From NCBI GenBank assembly GCA_947476955.1, contig CANJSS010000005.1, positions 1-45,667 on the forward strand: a stretch of 45,667 bases of DNA, given 5' to 3'. A program made the position numbers and the translations under genes. Shown in pieces: positions 1 through 8,279 of this stretch. The notes below the pieces were generated by a model. It was not told the origin of the DNA. It saw nothing but the letters and a program-made list of their open reading frames with translations, and did no database searches. This DNA is from Flavobacteriales bacterium. Lineage in GTDB: Bacteria; Bacteroidota; Bacteroidia; Flavobacteriales_D; Crocinitomicaceae. Numbering within the stretch: the first letter of the stretch is position 1; each line of letters begins with the position of its first letter.

Positions 1-1332
1 AGAGGATTTACTTTTTTTAGTCCATTAGACATTGGTTTATCCTTCCTAGGTGCCGTTATTCTTTTTATGTTGATTTACACAAAAAGGCAACGCAACAAAG
101 ACATAGATTACTATAAATACTTGATTCCTGCATTTTCATTTAAAGTCCTATTTGCATTAGCCAATGCATTCTTCTATATTATTGTTTATGAAGGTGGTGG
201 AGATTCAATTTATTATTTTGAAGCTGCATTGAAACTCAATAATTTATTTTGGGTAAATACGTATGGCTATTTTCAAGAATTATTTCAAAGTCCAGAGGTC
301 CGTAATTTGTACTTAAACTTTAATATAGAAACCGGTTATCCTCCAAGATGGATCTACGACGAAGAGGAAGGATTTTTTATTTCCAAAATAGCTTCTGTAT
401 TCGCATTTTTTACATTTAAGAGTTATATCTTAATGTCTTTAATTTTCGCTTATATTACAACCCTTGCTTCGTGGCGATTATATGAGATGGTTAGAAGTTA
501 TCGCTTGCATTCTGATTGGCATTCAGCTTTGGCTATATTTTTTATTCCATCGCTAAGTTTCTGGTGTGCAGGAGTTTCTAAAGACACAGTGATCTTCGTT
601 GCGGTATGTTTCTTATTAGTCAATTTACACAAAATAATTAGTTTGAATAAAGATTCTTCCTTTCGAAATTGGTTGGTAATTTTTATTTGCATTTTTGTTT
701 TATTACAAGTACGTTCATTTATGATAATAACGGTATTTGTTCCTTTAGCACTTGCCTATTCAGCACGGTTATCAAAAAAGTTACAAAACCAACCATTTCA
801 AAAAAATGCAATTAAGTTTTTATTTGCAGTTGGCGGAATTGCGGTGATTTTTCTATTTTTTCAATCTGAACAAGCTGAAGAATTTGCCACTGAAGCATCT
901 GTCATTAGTCAAGATATGGCTACCAATCCAAATTATGGATCAAATAGATACGATTTAGGAATTACGGATTATTCTCCAGCAGGGTTGATAAAGGCGTTGC
1001 CAGTTTCGATAATTGCCGGGTTTTTTAGACCATATATTTGGGAAGCTTTGAGTACGTCATTAATAATAAATGGCATCGAAAGTGTTATTTTATTCTATTT
1101 TACTTTTCGCTTTCTGGTAAACAAAAATATTTTTTCCCGATTAAAAAGAATTTTATCAAGTGAGTTCTTAGTTTTCTCGTTATACTTTTCCATTATTCTT
1201 GCTTATTTTGCTGGATTTACCTCCATTTTATTTGGTGTATTAGTTCGGTTTAAGGCTCCAGTTTTGCCTTTTTTAATTCTTGTTTTAACTGCCCATTATA
1301 TAGATGAAAAGAGAAAATTACCAGATAATTAA
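1..1332 (+). CDS. Polytopic membrane protein, polysaccharide polymerase-like (5' truncated)
   Basis: The reading frame is open from base 1, so the true start probably lies outside the window; the first ATG inside is at 67. The visible product is about 443 residues with roughly nine to ten hydrophobic segments separated by short basic loops. A conserved-looking stretch around base 550, reading P-S-L-S-F-W followed by G-V-S-K-D, resembles the motif after a membrane helix in EpsG/Wzy-like and related polysaccharide-assembly membrane proteins. Its neighbour 45 bases downstream is hisH, followed by glycosyltransferases, which supports a role in polymerising or transferring a surface polysaccharide at the inner membrane. 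Membrane topology is seen; the polymerase role is inferred and unproven. It could equally be another multi-spanning glycan protein. Confidence 0.6.
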   Translation, partial: RGFTFFSPLDIGLSFLGAVILFMLIYTKRQRNKDIDYYKYLIPAFSFKVLFALANAFFYIIVYEGGGDSIYYFEAALKLNNLFWVNTYGYFQELFQSPEVRNLYLNFNIETGYPPRWIYDEEEGFFISKIASVFAFFTFKSYILMSLIFAYITTLASWRLYEMVRSYRLHSDWHSALAIFFIPSLSFWCAGVSKDTVIFVAVCFLLVNLHKIISLNKDSSFRNWLVIFICIFVLLQVRSFMIITVFVPLALAYSARLSKKLQNQPFQKNAIKFLFAVGGIAVIFLFFQSEQAEEFATEASVISQDMATNPNYGSNRYDLGITDYSPAGLIKALPVSIIAGFFRPYIWEALSTSLIINGIESVILFYFTFRFLVNKNIFSRLKRILSSEFLVFSLYFSIILAYFAGFTSILFGVLVRFKAPVLPFLILVLTAHYIDEKRKLPDN

Positions 1333-1377
1333 GATTTTTATCTTTCCGTATTATTCATTTTAAAATTAAAGGTTCAC

Positions 1378-1995
1378 ATGCAACGAATAGTTATTGTCAA
1401 TTATGGAATGGGAAATCTTCACTCGGTAAAGAAACGATTGGATTCTTTGAAAGTTGAAAGTGTTATTTCCTCTGATTATAATGAAATTTTGTCTGCCGAT
1501 AAACTCATCTTGCCCGGCGTTGGCCATTTTGCAAAAGCAATGGAAAATCTTCAAAATCTGGGATTAATTGATGCACTAAATGAAGCTGTTTTAGTCCGAA
1601 AGACTCCCGTGCTAGGAATATGTCTTGGGATGCAGTTGATGTCAAAATTTAGCGAAGAAGGAAATGTGGAAGGATTAGGTTGGATTGACGCGACGGTAAT
1701 TCGATTTTCGGTAAGCAATACTTTAAAGTATAAAGTGCCACATACAGGATGGAATCAAATTATATCTAGCAAGGATAGCAAACTAATGTCTGGAATAGTA
1801 GATGGCTCTGAATTTTATTTCGTGCATTCCTATTTCATGCAATTGAATGACAAATCGGATGAACTTAACGCAACAGAATACGAAAACACATTTTCTTCTG
1901 CAGTTGAAAAAGGAACTATTTTTGGGGTGCAGTACCATCCTGAAAAAAGCCATGGCATTGGAAAAATTCTTTTGAAAAATTTCGTCGAATTATAG
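1378..1995 (+). CDS. hisH: HisH-type glutamine amidotransferase subunit (amidino-sugar pathway)
   Basis: Class I glutamine amidotransferase of 205 residues, the normal HisH length. The nucleophile elbow G-I-C-L-G places the catalytic cysteine at residue 82, and the Y-H-P-E motif gives the His187/Glu189 pair. The N-terminus has the HisH-like N-Y-G-M-G-N-L pattern. HisH releases ammonia from glutamine for HisF. Here it sits in a polysaccharide locus with no his genes nearby, while a HisF-like protein and a WbpG-like amidotransferase lie at 12185-14165. In Pseudomonas aeruginosa, HisH2/HisF2/WbpG form such an ammonia-delivery set for an amidino sugar of O antigen. I infer the same role. True histidine biosynthesis is less likely. 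Confidence 0.88.
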   Translation: MQRIVIVNYGMGNLHSVKKRLDSLKVESVISSDYNEILSADKLILPGVGHFAKAMENLQNLGLIDALNEAVLVRKTPVLGICLGMQLMSKFSEEGNVEGLGWIDATVIRFSVSNTLKYKVPHTGWNQIISSKDSKLMSGIVDGSEFYFVHSYFMQLNDKSDELNATEYENTFSSAVEKGTIFGVQYHPEKSHGIGKILLKNFVEL

Positions 1996-2011
1996 CTGCA
2001 GAATTCCTTTT

Positions 2012-3091
2012 CTATGACTTATTAGTAAATAGTTTGAGGTATTTCTCTTGATTTGCAACCACAGAAAAGCGCTCGTCTATTGTTCTTTTTCCTGCTTTTC
2101 CAAGTTGTATGCGTTTTGCTTCATTTTCTAATAGAACCGTAAGTTTCTCCTTCCATTCTGCTAGATTCTCGGCTAAGAAACCATTTTTTGAATCTTCAAT
2201 TATGGTTTTATTAACACCAATTGGCGCTAATACCGTTGCGATTTCAAGTGCCATGTATTGTAATCCTTTGAAGCCGCATTTGCCTTCCGACCAAATATCC
2301 TGTTTTAAAGGCATAATCCCAATCGTAATTTTTGCTAAATCTTCAATTTCTGTTTCCTTAGACCACTTAATAAATTTCAAAGATGTAAGTTCAAAACGTG
2401 GAGGTTCATTGGAAATAATTAAAAAATCAAAGCTGAAATCATTTTCCAAGTCTATAATTATTGGCAAAATTTCCTCTAGATAATGCATTGTAGTATGGGT
2501 TCCAGTCCAGCCAATCGTAGGCTTTTCTGTAGATTGATTACTTACACGATTATGGTGATGGATGGTGTCAATAGTAGTTGGGATAATTTGAACGTTTGAG
2601 TTGTATTGCTTTGCGTAATTAGCTAAATAAGCATTTCCTGCTGTAATTTTATCTGCCCATTTCATGCAGTAGTTCACTTTCCAATAGGATTTCAACCGTT
2701 GAAAACGAGCATTTGTGTCACTGTAATTTGGCAGCCAAATTGCATCATCAAAGTCGTATATAAATTTTCTGCGTAAAACTTTTGCAATAATCCATTCAAA
2801 GATTGGCGGTCCGAGCTGTGCTGCTTCCCGATGAATATAGATATGATTAGCTCGCCTAAGCTGAAAAAGTAGGAGAAATCTTCTCCAGAAGCTTCCTGAA
2901 ATTCCGGCAATTTTCTTCAAAGTATTTCCTTCCTGGTATAATGTTTTCCATGTGGAATCATTCAAAAAAGGATGGATGTGTATTTTATATCCATTTTCTT
3001 CTAAAAAGGTAAGGTATTGTTCAAAACGAAAGCGCTGAGATGGTGCTTCACCGAATGGATAAGGTACAATAAAAAAAATCGTTTCAGACAT
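2012..3091 (-). CDS. Glycosyltransferase, GT4-like
   Basis: Protein of 359 residues with a two-domain GT-B outline. The N-terminal half carries P-Y-P-F-G near the start and a D-F-D-D-A-I-W stretch at the end of the acceptor domain. The C-terminal half begins with I-G-W-T-G-T and contains the nucleotide-sugar-binding region K-C-G-F-K-G-L-Q-Y-M-A followed by P-I-G-V-N, which in this Bacteroidota group takes the place of the classic E-x7-E. It should transfer a sugar from a nucleotide donor onto a lipid-linked glycan at the cytoplasmic face. It converges with hisH (16-base gap) and lies 45 bases downstream of the second glycosyltransferase in the same direction. Donor and acceptor cannot be told from sequence. 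A TATCTTTG motif lies only 6 bases before the ATG. Confidence 0.85.
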   Translation of the reverse strand: MSETIFFIVPYPFGEAPSQRFRFEQYLTFLEENGYKIHIHPFLNDSTWKTLYQEGNTLKKIAGISGSFWRRFLLLFQLRRANHIYIHREAAQLGPPIFEWIIAKVLRRKFIYDFDDAIWLPNYSDTNARFQRLKSYWKVNYCMKWADKITAGNAYLANYAKQYNSNVQIIPTTIDTIHHHNRVSNQSTEKPTIGWTGTHTTMHYLEEILPIIIDLENDFSFDFLIISNEPPRFELTSLKFIKWSKETEIEDLAKITIGIMPLKQDIWSEGKCGFKGLQYMALEIATVLAPIGVNKTIIEDSKNGFLAENLAEWKEKLTVLLENEAKRIQLGKAGKRTIDERFSVVANQEKYLKLFTNKS

Positions 3092-3136
3092 CTTTGCAAA
3101 GATACAAATTCGGCATAATATTTGGCTTTTGGCTTT

Positions 3137-4363
3137 TTATTTGGAAAGGAGGTTGTAAACCTTTAGATAACGCCCAACGCCAGTTTTTAATGCGTAAAAT
3201 TCGCGCGCACCTTCCATTGTTTTTTCTTTGGAGAATAAAGTTGGTATCTCGCACTGTTTTAAATAGTTCTCTTCTGTTAAATTAACTAAAACACTTCCTG
3301 AGTCGTATTTTTTAACCACTAAATCTGTATCTCCAACTCCTGCGTTGCAAACCAATGGAATTCCCATTGCCATAATTTCTCCTTGTTTTGTTGGCGAAGA
3401 AGCTTTTTTAGAATAGGTGGGACGTATAAAAAATACCGAAAGATTAAATAAACTAATATAAAGCGGAACGGCAGCATGGCGACAAGAAGTCACCAGTATA
3501 GAGCTAGATAGTATTCCTTTTTCTTCCGCTTTTGAGAGAATAGTTTCTGGATTTTCGCCAGTCACAAACAAGAATTTTGCTGTAGGATTCGTTTTATTTA
3601 AAACTTTAAAATAATCCAACATCTCCGAAAGCATGTACCACGTTCCAATTGAACCAACATAACCTAAAATAAAATCAGCTTTATCCATCCCAAGTTGTTG
3701 GCGTAATTCCTCTTTTTTTTCAGGTTGAATTTTTGCAGGATCAAATAAGTCTAGATCAACGCAACAAGGAATCACCTCAATTTTTGGCGGATTATTTTGG
3801 AATTCCGACCAACTTTCTATTTCCTCTTTTCCATTGTAGGTAAGTGAAATAACATAATCTGCATTGGAAAAAAATAGAATTTCTTTTTTCTTAAAGAAAG
3901 AATAAACCTGTTTGAAAATGGGACTTTTCATGTCCCAAATATTCCCGTCTACCCGCTCATCTGCCCAAAATCCCCGCATATCGAAAAGAAATTTTGTATT
4001 ATAACGCTGTTTCATTCCCATTCCTACCAAGGCAGAAATATAGCTTCTGCAGTGGACGATTTTGAATGCATTTTGTTGGTGCAACTTTTTTGCAAGCTGT
4101 TTCATTCGAATCACATCATACAAAGTAGACAACAATGGTGGTTTTTTTGTGTATTTCAAAGGATGCCAAACAATTTTGTCGCGGTCACAAATTGCCTGAA
4201 TATGTTCGCGGTGAATTTTATATTTCTCTTCCTTTTCAAAACTGATTAAGTGAAATTTAAATCCCTCTTTTGATAAACCGGATAAATAGGGCAGAACCTG
4301 TGACTGCCCCAATGGATCCGTCATCCCATCGTAAGAAATATAAAGTACGTTTGTCAAATCCAT
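3137..4363 (-). CDS. Glycosyltransferase, GT4-like
   Basis: About 408 residues from the ATG at 4363. A GTG at 4387 is an in-frame alternative that would overlap asnB by 10 bases; I prefer the ATG because it falls 14 bases after the asnB stop and begins directly with the first beta strand (N-V-L-Y-I-S-Y-D-G). A Gly-rich acceptor loop follows (P-L-G-Q-S-Q-V), then an F-D-M-R-G-F-W-A-D-E segment, a V-I-P-C-C-V-D linker typical of GT4 enzymes, a second Rossmann domain starting G-Y-V-G-S-I-G-T-W-Y, and the K-Q-G-E-I-M-A-M-G-I-P-L-V-C-N donor-binding region. Probably cotranscribed with asnB and the other glycosyltransferase, and part of polysaccharide assembly. Substrates are unknown. Confidence 0.86.
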   Translation of the reverse strand: MDLTNVLYISYDGMTDPLGQSQVLPYLSGLSKEGFKFHLISFEKEEKYKIHREHIQAICDRDKIVWHPLKYTKKPPLLSTLYDVIRMKQLAKKLHQQNAFKIVHCRSYISALVGMGMKQRYNTKFLFDMRGFWADERVDGNIWDMKSPIFKQVYSFFKKKEILFFSNADYVISLTYNGKEEIESWSEFQNNPPKIEVIPCCVDLDLFDPAKIQPEKKEELRQQLGMDKADFILGYVGSIGTWYMLSEMLDYFKVLNKTNPTAKFLFVTGENPETILSKAEEKGILSSSILVTSCRHAAVPLYISLFNLSVFFIRPTYSKKASSPTKQGEIMAMGIPLVCNAGVGDTDLVVKKYDSGSVLVNLTEENYLKQCEIPTLFSKEKTMEGAREFYALKTGVGRYLKVYNLLSK

Positions 4364-4377
4364 TGTCTTTTTTTCGC

Positions 4378-6279
4378 TCACATCCACTTTTTATACCACA
4401 TTTGAAACATCAGTAAATACCACAATTTCACATCCAGTTCCTTTTTTCCATGGAAGAAATCTGTTTTTAACTTCAGTACAAATTCCCACTGAAAAATGCC
4501 TTGCTCTTTAATTTTAGATTCCTGTAAATTTTCTTCCACCAATTCGCGCAAATCATTTTGCAGCCAATTTGCAATAGGAATCGCAAATCCCATTTTTGGG
4601 CGATCCATCATTTCTTTTGGAATGTAATCGTGCACAATTTCTTTCAGAATATATTTTTTTTCACCATTGTGGTATTTATAATCATCCGGTAAAGTTGCGG
4701 CCCATTCTATGATGCGGTGATCTAAAAAAGGTTCTCGACCTTCTAAACTAGCTGTCATCGTTGCGCGGTCTACTTTTTGTAGAATATCGTCTACCAAATA
4801 CGTCTGGTAATCAATCGCCATCATATATGCCAAAGGAGAATAATTTTCTGCTTGTAAGGCATTGGAAAGGTATTTTGTCTCTAGTCTGTTGACGTTTGAT
4901 AAAAGAACGTTTTCAAGTTGTTTATCTGTGTATTGCTGACTCAAACTCAACATGATTTGTTGTGGAGAAGGATTTCGGAGAATTCCTTTCAGTTTTTCAT
5001 AGCGGTTGTGAAAGTTGTATTTGTTTTTTAAAACGGGAATCTTGTCAGATGGAACTGTATCCATTACTTTTGCGATCGATTTCCGCAAAAAAGCAGGTAG
5101 GTTTTCCATCTTTTTTCCATAGCGAATCAAATAATCGTAGCGGTTATATCCTGCAAAAACTTCGTCACCTGCATCTGCGCTTAAAGCTACTGTAACGTGT
5201 TTTCTGGACATGATACTTACCAAAGTTGTTGGAATTGCGCTACTATCGGCAAATGGCTCATCGTAATAAAAAGGCAATTGCTCAATAAGATTAAGCGCAT
5301 CTTTTTGTGTACATTCAATTTCAGTATGTTCCGTCCCTAAATAATTTGCAACATCTTTGGCATACGGCGCTTCGTTTAAACCAATATCTGGAACAGCAAT
5401 AGTAAACGTTTTTAATTTTTCTGTTCTATTCTTTTGCAGCAATGCAGTAACGCAAGCACTATCGTAGCCGCCACTTAAAAATACGCCAACGGGAACATCT
5501 GCAACCATTCGATATTCACAAGCTGAAGTAAGAATTTTTTCTGTTTCTAATTTTGCTTCTTGAAAAGAAATTTTTGTTTTCGGCTTATTGTATGCGTCAT
5601 AAACATTCCAGTATGTCGCAATTTTAAGCGATTGATCTTCGAGTGAAAGAAAGGCATAATTGCCAGGTTCCAATTTATAACAATCTTTAAAAATGCAGTG
5701 AGGACTCGGAACATTTCCATATTGCATGAAAGCGCCAACAGCATCCAAGTTGATTTCCTTTTGAAAGGATGGGTGTTCGTGAAACGCTTTCAATTCAGAT
5801 GCGAATAGGAAAAGTCCTTCTTTGAAATAATAAAACAACGGCTTCACGCCAGCTCTATCGCGCGCAATAAAAAAATCATTGGAAATAGAATCAAAGAGCA
5901 CAAAAGCAAACATTCCGATTAATTTTTCCAAGCAATCTTTTCCCCATTCAGCATATGCATGCAAAAGCATTTCGGTATCCGATGCTCCAATAAACGAATG
6001 ACCAAGGATGGAGAGTTCAGCTTTGATTTCTTGGTAATTATAAATTTCACCATTAAAGCAAATCCATAAATGCGCAAATTGCATCGGTTGTTTGCCGTGT
6101 TCGGATAGATCAATAATTGCTAATCTTCTATGGCCAAATCCAATTTGGGCAATTTGTTCCTCTAAAAAAAGTGTTCCACTACCATCTGGGCCTCTGTGGT
6201 AAAGTGTATCGGACATTTTATGAAGTATACCTTCATTAGATGTTTTTTTGAAATCAATAAAACCCGTTATTCCGCACAT
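4378..6279 (-). CDS. asnB: Asparagine synthase (glutamine-hydrolysing)-type protein
   Basis: The 633-residue length matches AsnB-like proteins of polysaccharide clusters. It begins Met-Cys-Gly-Ile, so Cys2 would be the N-terminal nucleophile after Met removal, as in class II glutamine amidotransferases; an R-R-L-A-I-I-D-L-S motif and a C-F-N-G-E-I-Y-N motif complete that domain. The synthetase domain has the PP-loop S-G-G-Y-D-S at residues 269-274, followed by the usual E-P-F-A-D-S-S and G-D-A-G-D-E-V-F-A-G-Y segments. In principle it amidates a carboxylate using ATP and glutamine. Housekeeping asparagine synthesis and amidation of a uronic acid in the surface glycan are both possible; location upstream of two glycosyltransferases favours the second. 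The glycosyltransferase at 3137 follows within a few bases. Confidence 0.9.
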   Translation of the reverse strand: MCGITGFIDFKKTSNEGILHKMSDTLYHRGPDGSGTLFLEEQIAQIGFGHRRLAIIDLSEHGKQPMQFAHLWICFNGEIYNYQEIKAELSILGHSFIGASDTEMLLHAYAEWGKDCLEKLIGMFAFVLFDSISNDFFIARDRAGVKPLFYYFKEGLFLFASELKAFHEHPSFQKEINLDAVGAFMQYGNVPSPHCIFKDCYKLEPGNYAFLSLEDQSLKIATYWNVYDAYNKPKTKISFQEAKLETEKILTSACEYRMVADVPVGVFLSGGYDSACVTALLQKNRTEKLKTFTIAVPDIGLNEAPYAKDVANYLGTEHTEIECTQKDALNLIEQLPFYYDEPFADSSAIPTTLVSIMSRKHVTVALSADAGDEVFAGYNRYDYLIRYGKKMENLPAFLRKSIAKVMDTVPSDKIPVLKNKYNFHNRYEKLKGILRNPSPQQIMLSLSQQYTDKQLENVLLSNVNRLETKYLSNALQAENYSPLAYMMAIDYQTYLVDDILQKVDRATMTASLEGREPFLDHRIIEWAATLPDDYKYHNGEKKYILKEIVHDYIPKEMMDRPKMGFAIPIANWLQNDLRELVEENLQESKIKEQGIFQWEFVLKLKTDFFHGKKELDVKLWYLLMFQMWYKKWM

Positions 6280-6411
6280 GACGCGAAAATAATCATGAAA
6301 AATGAATTAGAATCACCAAATCGGTCTTTTAAACCTCTTTTTCTTCATTTTATCCTAATTTAATAAATAAACGAGTTAAATGACATTTACGTTTTTTTAA
6401 AAATAACGATT

Positions 6412-6729
6412 ATGAAACGAAACCAAATAATACTGCTCAGTATTTTCATACTTGTAACCGGGCTAATTTTCGTTCGTATCCGTTCCAATAAAAAAACTCC
6501 GATAAAAGAAATAAAGTCTGGCAAAACGATTCTTTATATTCTTGTTGCGCATGTTCAAAATTCCTCTAGAGATGTGTTTTTTGCGAAATTGAAAGAGTAT
6601 TCGAGAATATGCGAGGCTTATTTGAACGAAAGGATTAATACGCTAAAACAACTTCCGTTGCGTTATTGCAGTTTAGAAATTAATAGTTTACCGATAGCAC
6701 CAATCATTTGGTGCAAGAATTATCCCTAA
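6412..6729 (+). CDS. Doubtful small ORF with one membrane segment; possible gene remnant
   Basis: An open frame of 105 codons starting with ATG. Residues 5-23 form one hydrophobic segment after M-K-R-N, and a basic stretch follows. This layout, and the run V-Q-N-S-S-R-D-V-F-F-A, faintly recalls the start of a periplasmic adaptor (HlyD/AcrA type) of a multidrug efflux pump, but the similarity fades by about residue 60 and neither other plus frame continues it without stops. I therefore see either a small unknown membrane protein or the decayed 5' end of a longer gene. Around it, 6280-6411 and 6730-6857 hold no ORF, RNA or repeat that I can recognise. Confidence 0.3.
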   Translation: MKRNQIILLSIFILVTGLIFVRIRSNKKTPIKEIKSGKTILYILVAHVQNSSRDVFFAKLKEYSRICEAYLNERINTLKQLPLRYCSLEINSLPIAPIIWCKNYP

Positions 6730-6857
6730 AAAATGCTATGCGGATTTGAATGTTCCTCTATTCGATTTAAATCAATCACTGAATAAACTCAAAGGATAAA
6801 ATAAAATGTAAAAATAGATTAGATGACAGGAAAAATTGGATTACGTTAAGTAAAAAA

Positions 6858-8168
6858 CTAATCCCCTAATACTAATTTCTCGAGCTCTATTTGTTTCAGT
6901 TTTAAGTTTTTTAAAGCGTCTTTTTGATTGAATATCAGGAATATGTAATGCCATTTGTGCCCAATTCTCTTAGACCAGCGAACAAATGTAAAGGCGAACA
7001 TTCCTGTTAGCGGTAAACTTAAAAAATAAAGTAATTTAATCCATAAAACTGGTTCTGCCACTTTTTCCAATACGATTAAAAACCCAAAATAGGTTATTGG
7101 ATAAAAAATCAATCCGAGTAAAACGGAAATTGGAGCATAGTATTCAACATATTTTGTAAGTCTCGGCACACATTTATCGGTAAGGTAAAATGGAATACTA
7201 TTGTGCAAAAATCCAAATAGAAATAGCGGAAGTCCAACGATTAAAAAAACTACAGATAACGCTATTTGACCTAGATATAATCGCGAACGAAACCGACGGC
7301 GGATAAAATCTGATTGAATTTTTAATTTGTTGGATTGCCATGTAATTTCATCTGTCAGTTGCTGAATTTCCGAAATTAAATAGGGTTGAAAGAGCTGTAT
7401 TTCCTCCATTCGCACCTTAATTTGCTGTAAAAAATCAGCGTTCTTCTCCACATACTTTGTTTCCTCTTTTTTGTGGATAAAAGTATAAATAGCGTGAATA
7501 AGTTGCTCCTGCTCTTTGGATTCTGTCGTAACTAATACTCTTTCCAGGTGTAACCTAAACTTTGTCGTTAATTTCTTGGCTGCTAAGGAAGAGTTTTCCA
7601 AAAAATCGGGTAAAAAATCGGTTACGAATAATCCTTTTTCTAGCGTTACCATTACAGAACTGCGAAATTTTTCCGCCTGTGAATAGAATAATCCAAGTGG
7701 AACAATTTTCAAATTTAACGTGCCAGAATTTCGGTTTTCTGCTTCTAATGCTATTCGAGCTGTGCCGGATTTTAATTGCCGCAATTGTCGCTCTAGAAAG
7801 CTGTTTCCTTCAGGGAAAATAACCAAAGTTTTTCCTTCCTCGAGTAACTTATAGCATGCTTCAAATGAATCTTTATTTTTAATACCTGCAACTTCTCCAT
7901 CAATTTGACGGTTAATAGGAATCATATTCAGGCTTTTCAAGATCTTCCGCTTTATTGGTGAATTAAAAAAGGTTCCTTTTGCCATAAAATAGATTGGCTG
8001 AGGACAAACATTTCCAATTATCCAGGCATCCATTAGCGTATTTGGATGGTTTGCAATAATAATCAATGGACCATCGTGATCTAGAAATTTTCCATTCTTT
8101 ACTTTTATCTCTTTGTAGTAAAGTCGAATCCCAATTCCAACAATAACTTTTAATATTCTGTATAGCAT
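6858..8168 (-). CDS. PlsC-like 1-acylglycerol-phosphate acyltransferase family membrane protein
   Basis: About 436 residues from the ATG at 8168; an upstream TTG at 8174 lies inside a promoter-like TATCTTTG motif, so I reject it. The acyltransferase core has the acyl-transfer motif A-N-H-P-N-T-L-M-D at residues 39-47 (His41 and Asp47, an H-x5-D spacing) and the acceptor-binding F-P-E-G-N-S-F motif. The C-terminal half carries a helical, charged region and then three or four hydrophobic segments, making the protein longer than a minimal PlsC. It should transfer a fatty acyl chain onto a glycerophosphate or similar acceptor at the inner membrane. It stands alone, divergent from pabB. The exact substrate is uncertain. 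Confidence 0.82.
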   Translation of the reverse strand: MLYRILKVIVGIGIRLYYKEIKVKNGKFLDHDGPLIIIANHPNTLMDAWIIGNVCPQPIYFMAKGTFFNSPIKRKILKSLNMIPINRQIDGEVAGIKNKDSFEACYKLLEEGKTLVIFPEGNSFLERQLRQLKSGTARIALEAENRNSGTLNLKIVPLGLFYSQAEKFRSSVMVTLEKGLFVTDFLPDFLENSSLAAKKLTTKFRLHLERVLVTTESKEQEQLIHAIYTFIHKKEETKYVEKNADFLQQIKVRMEEIQLFQPYLISEIQQLTDEITWQSNKLKIQSDFIRRRFRSRLYLGQIALSVVFLIVGLPLFLFGFLHNSIPFYLTDKCVPRLTKYVEYYAPISVLLGLIFYPITYFGFLIVLEKVAEPVLWIKLLYFLSLPLTGMFAFTFVRWSKRIGHKWHYIFLIFNQKDALKNLKLKQIELEKLVLGD

Positions 8169-8171
8169 ACT

Positions 8172-8179
8172 CAAAGATA
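8172..8179 (-). promoter_or_regulatory. Candidate Bacteroidota -7 element before the PlsC-like gene
   Basis: TATCTTTG on the minus strand fits TAnnTTTG exactly. It ends 4 bases before the ATG at 8168, so if used, the transcript would be leaderless or nearly so. No clear -33 TTTG was found at the right distance, so the call is weak. Confidence 0.28.
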
Positions 8180-8279
8180 AGAGACAAAATGAAATAAGTG
8201 AAGATTGAGCTCGTATTGCTTTGGGTTTAATTCTGCTATTTTATTCCTAAAACATAGAATCATTTCCTAACTTCGTAGA

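Noticed and set aside
1378-1995. HisH as part of histidine biosynthesis
   Set aside because: No other his genes are present, the neighbours are polysaccharide genes, and the HisF-like partner in the window lacks Asp11.
3094-3285. 63-codon plus-strand ORF between and within the glycosyltransferase genes
   Set aside because: Most of it is antisense to the gene at 3137 and it has no recognisable product.
4364-4387. GTG start at 4387 for the second glycosyltransferase
   Set aside because: It overlaps the asnB stop and adds a charged, non-conserved octapeptide; the ATG at 4363 fits the fold start.
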